From positions 41,247,797 through 41,311,796 of the forward strand of contig NC_087071.1 in the NCBI RefSeq assembly GCF_963678635.1: 64,000 nt of DNA, written 5' to 3'. The position numbers and the translations under genes were made by a program. The number at the start of each line of letters is the position of its first letter. Positions within the stretch are counted from its first letter, which is position 1. This DNA comes from Symsagittifera roscoffensis. Taxonomy: Eukaryota > Xenacoelomorpha > Acoela > Convolutidae. Below the pieces are notes generated by a model that searched no databases, was not told the DNA's origin, and saw nothing but the letters and a program-made list of their open reading frames with translations. Positions 57,545-64,000 of this stretch are shown in pieces.

Positions 57545-57916
57545 TCCTCTGATTGGATACGACAACTTCAACAAAAATGAACATTTTTGTGATTGGAAAC
57601 GATAATGTGTAAAATGGAGCTTTGTTTCCAATTGGACACGAGTTTTCTATAAGAATTCCATAAAAGGAAACTCAAATCTGATTGGACACGACTACAAGCC
57701 AAATAAAGAGAATCCATTCTGATTGGTTAAACTCACACATTCCAGTTGAAGGTACCCCTCTCTCTTAACTAAAAATCATTTTATTTTCAACTTAACTACC
57801 GTCAACTACCTCCTCTCTCAGCTCTAAATACAATAATTTCGACTTAACCACAGTCAACTTTCACCCTCTCTCAATTCTTTCTTCTTTTTACTCATTAACT
57901 CAACTTATTGCTCAAA
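57545..57916. promoter_or_regulatory. Polinton B: CCAAT-box array before the acidic gene
   Basis: Five ATTGG words at 57552, 57592, 57630, 57679 and 57721 are mostly in CTGATTGGACACG-like units spaced about 40 to 50 bp. After them, to 57880, come repeats of TTTCAACTTAACTACCGTCA and CTCTCTC blocks leading to the acidic gene. The matching array in A supports a real promoter. CCAAT is the NF-Y site. Confidence 0.65.
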
Positions 57917-58405
57917 ATGATCTTCTCAGTACAAAACAACAACCTTATGTTCTCGGTGAAACTTTCGGGTGATTTAGTACAAATCCAAGTGCGAGAAACA
58001 GTTTGTTGAGTTTTTCTGGCACGAATGGACATCCCAATCCAAGTCTGGCAAATGGTGGAAGTGATGCGAAGGGATTTCAACGAACATCATATAACGCAAG
58101 TACCCCCTACAGAGAATGAACTTGGAGAAATGCAAATGATGGAGGAAGTGGCCGAGCATGTGGGAATGAACTACCCCGAAATTCTTGACTCTAGATATGT
58201 GGCTCAACCATTCGACGATTTCCTCTTTCCTTGGGAAGAGGGATCTGTGGACAACCCAATTACAATCGAAGAGGATGAGGGGTTCTCTGAGCCAAGAACT
58301 CCAGTCAGCGAACCACCAGTGATGGAAGCAGGACCAGCTTTGCGCTCCATTGAGAACTTGCAAAGTTTTGAGAACTCAGCTGCTCGACAGCTCTTTGAGT
58401 TGTAA
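57917..58405 (+). pseudogene. Polinton B: acidic ORF with short linear motifs
   Basis: Single-copy homologue of the duplicated A gene. It keeps QVWQMVEVMRRDFNEHHITQ, the DDFLFPWEEGSVDNPITIEE tract, RTPVSEPP and the end ENSAARQLFEL. Upstream of the main open part is a further coding-like lead (IFSVQNNNLMFSVKLSGDL). The SUMO-interacting-like, Cdk-site-like and RxLF cyclin-docking-like motifs are all kept. It is acidic, probably disordered and possibly regulatory. Broken about once. Confidence 0.55.
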
Positions 58406-58479
58406 ATAAATTGGCTACTGACTTGTGCTTTGTAATTTAATTGTTTTACATCTAGTAAATTTATTTTCAAGAGATAGGA

Positions 58480-59170
58480 ACAAAGAGATCATAGAAAAGT
58501 TTATTAGGAAATTTCAGTGGTAAAAAATTGTTAAAAATGAAACTAATTATGCATCTGGTAAATACTTTTATAGAATTTTGTTAGAAAGATGGCAAAAAAA
58601 TTAAACCAATTTTTGCAATCATGTTAAAAACTCTACATTAATTTTTGCACCATGCAAAATTTTTCATAATTTTTTTGCACGCTTGTTAAAAAAAACATAG
58701 AAAATCTCGCAAATTAAGAAAAATTTCATTAAATATTTTCGCATTTTAAAGAAAACTGAAAGACATTTTTCTTGCACAATTAATAATTAAAGAAAATGAA
58801 AATCTTTGTTTTAATTTTGATCATAAAAAATCTCCTCTTTGCATTTATATTGATCAAAAATACTGGAAAAACAATGTATTAAGATAGGGAATAGCACTCA
58901 AAGTCAGCAATTATGAAAAATTTTTAGCATTAATTTAACAAGTTTTTTACCATAAAATTTTGCAATTTTTGCATATGAATAAGAAAAAATAAGTTAGATT
59001 TGTTTTCAAAAAAATCACGAAAAAACTTGCATCTAACACAAAAATTTCTTGAAAAATTTTGCACTTGTTGAAAAAACCAAAACAGTTTTTGCATCTTGTA
59101 AAAAAGTTTAATTAAATTTTTGCAAAAGTGTTGAAAAAATCAAACCAAAATTCGCATCTTGCGAAAAAAC
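58480..59170. repeat. Polinton B: AT-rich array of TTTTTGCAT/TTTTTGCAC words
   Basis: Counterpart of A 26050-26830: degenerate units of about 70 bp with AATTTTTGCA and GCATCTTG(T/C) words between the convergent acidic gene and the gene at 59220. Noncoding. Confidence 0.6.
58874..58893. promoter_or_regulatory. Internal copy of terminal-repeat 20-bp motif (B)
   Basis: ATGTATTAAGATAGGGAATA is identical over 20 bases to the motif at 51688-51707 in the terminal repeat of the same element. It is in the intergenic zone where two genes converge. Confidence 0.8.
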
Positions 59171-59219
59171 TCTTGATTTGAATAAAAACAATTTTGACAA
59201 GAGTTTTATTAACATATAT

Positions 59220-59820
59220 TCAATTATTAATAGAAAAATTGATACGCTCACTATTTACGGTACCAAAACCGTCAATAAAACAATCAACAATTTTCAACAA
59301 GTCAGTCTCATACTTTGAGTTTTGAACTTTTCGAATCCTTTCCAAAAAAGCTGATCCAAGAGTCTGAGTGGACGCAAGCTTCTGAGCAGAACTGAGATAA
59401 TGTCTTTTGAATTTTTTTTCGCAGCAGTCGTTTCTTTGCAACACTGGGTAATTTTTCCGGTATTCTACCTTTCAAATTGTGTTCGACTGCACGATTCAAT
59501 TGATTGAAAACTTCGCCTCTTGATGAAATAAAATTGAAATAAAATCTGTATTTGTATAAAGTATATATACAGCCAACAATTTGATAAGTGAAATGATATT
59601 TATCTAATCTTTGCAAAATCTGATCGAGCGATGATCCGATTAATACTAAGTGAAATTTGCAATTTTCCACTGGGCAGAGTGATGAATGGTTAGATACACA
59701 GTAGTCTTGGGTGACAATAAATTTTTCATAAAAATTTTCTGAGACAGAGATAAAAAGAGATTTTGCATTGTAGTCCGAATAAAAAGTGGGATATGCTTGA
59801 CACATAGCAGATGCCATCAC
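59220..59820 (-). pseudogene. Polinton B: conserved ORF of unknown function (about 200 residues)
   Basis: Homologue of 25427-25986: MASAMCQAYPTFYSDYNAKS, then CPVENCKFHLVLIGSSLDQI, LDKYHFTYQIV, LYKYRFYFNFISSRGEVFN and a basic AKKRLLRKK region. No domain is recognised; a Cys pair and the basic tract hint at nucleic-acid contact, which is speculation. Broken about once. Confidence 0.55.
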
Positions 59821-60013
59821 CGATTACTTGTTGAAAATGATATTATCTATATTGAATTGCCTATATAGTAGTTCCATCACCTACGCAATGTCCATAATTG
59901 GATCATCACCTACTCATTATTACATATAAGGTAATAATACCTTACATGGATTGCACAGTCATTATTTTGAAATTTCTACTACTGATCAGTTGGTTCTGAA
60001 TCTTAAATCAAAA
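59821..60013. promoter_or_regulatory. Polinton B: bidirectional promoter-like region
   Basis: Contains CATCACCTAC twice (59876 and 59905), CTACGCAATG (59881) and a CTATATAG box (59861) between divergent genes, as in A 25191-25426. CCTACGCAAT also recurs in the CRE-array promoter. Confidence 0.6.
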
Positions 60014-60544
60014 ATGTATTCACGAAAAGATATCCTTCCCAACTAAATTGAATTTGCTAAGAACCAAAAAAGGATTGGGATATTTTCTTGGTCCCAAAAA
60101 CCCTACAACGGAACAATTTACTTTGAACCTTGCTTCCAATTGCTAAAGAAAAATGAATCTGGACAAATCGAAAAAACCCAGCAAGTCTATCTTGGTGAAA
60201 AAGAAGGAGAAATGATATCAGCAATACGGAATACTGTTATTCACGATGCTGAAAACCTTGGACTCGTTCTTGTATTGGAACCCTATTCTGACAAAGACTC
60301 AACCATGGTGCAGGAACTTGCGAACTGGCATGCGGTGTATGACGTAGCAACATACAAGAAGAGAAGGGTGTGTGTCACAATCAAGAAGTACAGTGTGAAC
60401 AAGTCACCCTACATTCAGATTCGACTCTTCACCGCAAAGGAGAACGAAGTCTTGAAGCAAGTTGCCTATGTCAAAGAACTTGCCCAAGTCTTGGGAGATT
60501 TTATGTTTGTTGAGAACTGTAATGTTCAAAAATTTTGTTGTTGA
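60014..60544 (+). pseudogene. Polinton B: conserved ORF of unknown function (about 175 residues)
   Basis: Homologue of 24657-25190. It starts MYSRKDILPN and continues GTIYFEPCFQLLKKNESGQI-like, QQVYLGEKEGEMISAIRNTV, VLEPYSDKDSTM and KKRRVCVTIKKYS. The 134 C-terminal residues are open in both elements. Function unknown. Broken about once. Confidence 0.55.
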
Positions 60545-60559
60545 GTGATGTTATTATAG

Positions 60560-61080
60560 TAATGTAATTCAAATATTCATCTTCTTGAATCATTTTTTAA
60601 AACTTCTTTGTGCTGAGCAGTATGAGTTGGAACATTGGTTTTTCCAGAAATCTTGTTTTAAAGCTTCAAAATAAATTGGGACTTTTTCATATCGTCTTAC
60701 AAGAAAAGTCCCAGAAATTTTCACTAACAGTTTTGGAATCTCAAAATTTACCAAAATTGCAAGATTTGGATACAGAATCACAAATTTCTCATATTGAGTG
60801 GACTTTGCATAATGGAAGACGAAAAATTTTTCTTAGTTATTGTTCAGATATTAAAAAAATAGATCTTATAGAGTATCGTAGAAATAGAAACACTTGGAAG
60901 AACAATCAGAATTTTCAGTTGGAAAAAAAGAGTATGATAATTTGGTTGATTTTATCCCCTCAGTTTTGTCTTATGTAGAAACATTCAAAAAAACGTGTAT
61001 CATTATTGACGAATGCACTGTAGAAAATGAACGTTCAGAAATTGAATGGAATTCTCAGAAATTTTGATTTGATTAAGCAT
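60560..61080 (+). pseudogene. Polinton B: conserved ORF of unknown function
   Basis: Homologue of A 24140-24640. Shared tracts: FSLTVLESQNLPKLQDL, TESQISHIEWTLHNGRRKIF, KIDLIEYRRNRNTWKNNQ. No family is recognised. Its end overlaps the start of the next gene. Broken a few times. Confidence 0.45.
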
Positions 61081-61480
61081 GACTTTTCATCAAATACAAA
61101 AAGAAAAAATTACTTTCTTTGCACCTGTATTGATTTGGACCCAAACATAAATTTGAAAGAAATGAACCAAAAATTTCCTTTTGGGGGTCTAATTGGACAC
61201 GGAAATTCTTGTATGGATTACTTTTTTGCAAATTCAAAAATTTTCAGACTTCATGCAATTTTACATGATGCAGCTGGATCTGTGACTTCTACTACTTATA
61301 AGGGACCTGGTTATTGTTATGTTTTACCTAGATTTCCAAGTTCTTGTTTTCTTGGTCACGTGACTGGATTAATCTTTTGCTTATATGTTATAAATTTTTG
61401 CTTCATCAGTATATGCATTGTTCGATTGTTAGTTATTCTAACAAAAATTTTCAGCGAAAACAGTTACCATCATGAGTCTA
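61027..61480 (+). pseudogene. Polinton B: conserved ORF with GGLIG and LHDAAG motifs
   Basis: About 150 residues: FSSNTKRKNYFLCTCIDLDP, NQKFPFGGLIGHGNSCMDYF, FRLHAILHDAAGSV and YKGPGYCYVLPRFP. A hydrophobic C-terminal part (FLGHVTGLIFCLYVINFCF) suggests a membrane anchor. The HD pair after a Gly-rich loop recalls phospholipase A2-type sites only loosely. Function unknown. Confidence 0.5.
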
Positions 61481-61912
61481 GTTGTTTTGGATATTGAGTG
61501 TATTGAAAACAAAATAGTTAAAGAGTTAGGAGTTTATCAAAATGGACAAACTTTGGGATATTCCTTTCTTCCTCCCAAAAAATTCAAAGCTACATCTCAG
61601 TCTGCTTGGTGTACGAAGCATCTTCATGGAATCAATTGGAACAGTGGCCATGAAAATTATACTGAGCTTGAAAAAATATTGAAAAAACTAAAAGCTCCAG
61701 AAACGGAGTTTTTTGCAAAAGGTTAGGAAAAACGTAAAATTCTGTCAGAAATTTGGAAACAAAGGTTACAAACTTGGATGACTACGCATGTCCAAAAGTT
61801 CAGAATTTAATTTGATAAGTGAAGAATATGATTGGAGGTTCACTCTTCACTGTGCAGAAAGAAAAGCCTTTGGATACGGAACATGGACTCGATGTTTTTT
61901 TAATAAATTGTA
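61472..61912 (+). pseudogene. Polinton B: conserved ORF, possible RNase H-fold/exonuclease-like
   Basis: It begins MSLVVLDIECIENKIVKELG, then YSFLPPKKFKATSQSAWCTK, HLHGINWNSGHENYTELEKI, KAPETEFFAKG and a Cys/His-bearing end. VLDIE followed by a short turn and KELG looks like the first strand pair of a DEDD exonuclease. The other catalytic acidic residues are not obvious, so this is a hint only. It precedes the membrane-protein gene. Confidence 0.45.
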
Positions 61913-61993
61913 AATTACCTTAATAATTTTGTATTATCGTGTTTTTGAAATTTAAATGTTAGTCATTATCAATTTTTTCATTCCAGAGTTGAG

Positions 61994-62260
61994 ATGGGTG
62001 ATGAATGTGACAAGCAATTAGTTTTAGGAAATTTTGTTTTTGATGAGGAGAATCATGAACGAAAATCTTGGAAGTTTTTTGGACGTACGTGTAATAAATC
62101 TCTTTTAGTGTTTTTATGTGCCAATTTTTTGTCATAGTTTTAATACTAGCTTGTGCAATCGTTCGAATAATGTTATCCATTACATGTGAAGAAACAACTG
62201 GTTGGGTAGCAATTTTATCAAGTACAGTCGGTTATATTTTACCTTCTCCAAAGCTATGAA
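61994..62260 (+). pseudogene. Polinton B: small two-helix membrane protein
   Basis: Homologue of 22917-23180: MGDECDKQL, NFVFDEENHERKSWKFF, then hydrophobic segments with VILACAIVRIML-like and WVAILSSTVGYILPS-like wording. The end overlaps the ATPase start, as in A. Broken about once. Confidence 0.6.
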
Positions 62261-63130
62261 TAAAATAATTTCTACCAAAGAACGAATTTTTATTTCGCTA
62301 GTTGGACCGAGTGGATCTGGAAAATCACATCTTATTTTTGAGTGGTTAAAAATTGGTACATTTCAACCAAAGTTTGACAACATTTTTTATTTTTATCTAC
62401 ATGATCAACCTCTTTATGGACAAATGCAAAGAAAAAACCTTAAGTTTATCCAAGGAGATGACTTTGAACTGATTGAAAACCTTCCCAATAATGGAACAAA
62501 ATACCTATTAATATTTGATGACTCTTGTGAAGAAATTTCAAATTCTAAGCAGTTTGTAAAAGTTGCTGCTGCTGGAAGACACAGGGGACTGAATACAATA
62601 TATATTAAGCATAACTTGTTTCATCAAAGCAAATTGGGAAGAGATGTTGAGTTACAAAATACACATATAGTCCTTTTCAAGTCACCGAGAGATGTTTTAC
62701 AAATCAATACAATAAGTCAACAACTAGGTCTAGGATCACAATTGAAAGAGTGGTATCAAGATGCAACATCTACTCCTTATGGTCATTTACTCATTGATTT
62801 AACTCCAAAAACAGTTGATTCGCTAAGATATTGCACAAACAGTGGTTCAATTCCATCAAAGTTTTATCTACCAGCAGGAACAGAAACTAAGTTTTTGGAC
62901 GATGAGCATACATTACGTCTCTATACTCCCAATATTCCAAACTTTTTCCCAAAAACTTCAAAAACAATTCATCCTCCATTGTCCAAAAGTTTCATTCAAT
63001 TCCTCAGCGAATGTCTAGTAAACTTACTACGAGGCGAGCTAAAGGATCTTCGAAAAGTAGTCGTAGTAAAATATCGACGAGAAATATCAGAACTCACACG
63101 AAGAAGAACTTCACTGCATAAAAGGAGAAC
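62256..63130 (+). pseudogene. Polinton B: FtsK/HerA-type packaging ATPase
   Basis: The conserved domain looks whole: MNKIISTKERIFISLVGPSG with Walker A GPSGSGKS, Walker B YLLIFDDS, then AAAGRHRGLNTIYIKHN, VLFKSPRDVLQINTIS, YGHLLIDLTPKT, and a C-terminal FLDDEHTLRLY. About 250 residues are shared with A. Beyond the conserved domain the reading departs from A. A 36-residue basic Lys/Arg/Ser-rich sequence beginning MSSKLTTRRAKGSSK (63012) could be the protein's tail or a separate small basic protein. Confidence 0.9.
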
Positions 63131-63204
63131 TATTTTGAGCTCGCCAAAAGGCTTACAATTAATATTTGTTATCACTCCTTTTGTAATTAAACGGTTGACG
63201 TAGT

Positions 63205-63611
63205 ATGGATCAGTTTGTTCTAATTCCGTACTCAGTTTATCAATCACAAAGTACACTTCCAACAAAACAAAAATTGGAACAAAAGCAAGAAAAAGAGGAG
63301 ATTGTACCAAAAAATTTTGATTCTGTTTACAGTGCTGTAAATGCGAGGTTGAAAACGAGCAACAATAAGCATATTATTGATTTAATTTTGAATTCTCCTA
63401 GAATTAAACTCAGCCAGTCAGACAAAACTATATTAGATAATCGAGACACAAAAGAATCATTTGTAGACTTTGTGTGTGCACTAAAACGAAAAATACCGCT
63501 TTTCCCGATATTTACTTTACCATTTTGGAAGCAACTCAAAATACACCTAAACTTGTTGTCAACAAGAATGCCAAAGCAAAAGACAGAGGAACTTGGATCC
63601 CTTTCAAAATC
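63205..63611 (+). pseudogene. Polinton B: conserved protein upstream of integrase
   Basis: Homologue of 21569-21979: MDQFVLIPYSVYQSQSTLPT, a Lys/Gln/Glu-rich stretch, then LILNSPRIKLSQS and DNRDTKESFVDFVCALKRK. Function unknown. Broken about once. Confidence 0.55.
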
Positions 63612-64000
63612 TGAAAAGGTAAGTCTGAACAGATTGTATTCTAGGGGTAGAGCTGCGTGCGGTTCTGTGCGAAACTTGAGTAAAGCAAGCGGATTGTCAA
63701 AAAAGAAAGTAGAACAGTTTATACAAACCAAGACATCGTATACAAAATTTGGTCCGCCAATCAGACGTTTTCGAAGGCTTCAAGCATTTTCAAAATATAT
63801 AAATGAAATTTGGTGTATGGATTTGGCATTTTTTTTTAAACTAGCGAGTCAAAACCAGGGAGTCAAATATTTATTGGTTTCTGATTATTGGTCGACCATG
63901 AGTGTTTTTTCGCGATTTGTCAGAGTTCAAACAATGAAAACTAAATATGCCAAAGACACTTTGCAAGCTTTCAAAAAAAATGATTTCTCGATAAAACACT
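63560..64000 (+). pseudogene. Polinton B: RVE-family integrase, cut by window edge
   Basis: The N-terminal helical region (LNRLYSRGRAACGSVRNLSK) and the start of the catalytic core (NEIWCMDLAF, GVKYLLV, SRFVRVQTMKTKYAKD) match A closely. The rest lies beyond the window. Confidence 0.88.

Larger units (their letters stand above)
51565..64000. mobile_element. Polinton (Maverick) B, broken, continues past window
   Basis: Same family as A, opposite orientation. It starts at 51565 with AGTAGTAGATGCTGGAGCTG; the six bases before it (CCCCGT, 51559-51564) are the candidate target duplication. Gene order from the end: polB (minus), ORF, acidic ORF, ORF (minus), four small ORFs, membrane protein, ATPase, ORF, integrase (plus), cut by the window edge. 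It appears less decayed than A, with perhaps one to two dozen breaks in the part seen. Confidence 0.93.

Overview
This is an AT-rich piece of eukaryotic, almost certainly invertebrate animal, genome made mostly of mobile DNA. The evidence is two Polinton (Maverick) elements, Ty3/Gypsy-type retrotransposon relics, long microsatellites, and one host-like RING-finger exon ending in a splice donor. I cannot name the species. I see no tRNA, rRNA or CRISPR.

Layout. 1-1470: two diverged Ty3/Gypsy pol relics. 1372-13523: a head-to-tail duplication of a 6.08-kb segment, the copies differing at only about ten positions. It holds a pair of MITE-like palindromes, an LTR-like dispersed repeat with a hairpin, and broken minus-strand coding-like sequence of unknown identity. 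13524-16187: more minus-strand broken coding sequence, ending in an envelope-like glycoprotein fragment of an LTR/virus-like element. 16188-16387: a 200-base assembly gap. 16388-34997: Polinton A, left end not seen, right end at a recognisable terminal inverted repeat. 34998-51560: a diverged repeat unit present twice, one copy split by a Ty3/Gypsy element (36076-42660); then a repeat with a 278-bp-armed foldback, a TATG microsatellite, a degenerate satellite-like stretch, and a RING-finger exon. 51565 to the window end: Polinton B, inserted just downstream of the RING exon's splice donor and running off the window.

Polintons A and B belong to one family and lie in opposite orientation with their polymerase ends facing each other. 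Both carry a protein-primed DNA polymerase B, an RVE integrase, an FtsK/HerA-type packaging ATPase, a two-helix membrane protein and about seven conserved small ORFs. Capsid, penton-like and protease genes are visible in A; in B they would lie past the window. Both elements are broken fossils, A more than B.

The most interesting signal is the shared regulatory DNA. Both elements have (i) a roughly 60-bp-period array of TGACGTCA (CRE/ATF) sites plus ATTGCGTAGG between polB and a divergent ORF, followed by a TATA box and a 73-bp intron-like segment before the polB start; (ii) an array of CCAAT/ATTGG boxes between two other genes; (iii) a 20-bp motif repeated three times in each terminal repeat and again at the meeting point of two convergent genes. 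This looks like virus-style promoter and terminal architecture, with an acidic, motif-rich ORF as a candidate regulatory protein.
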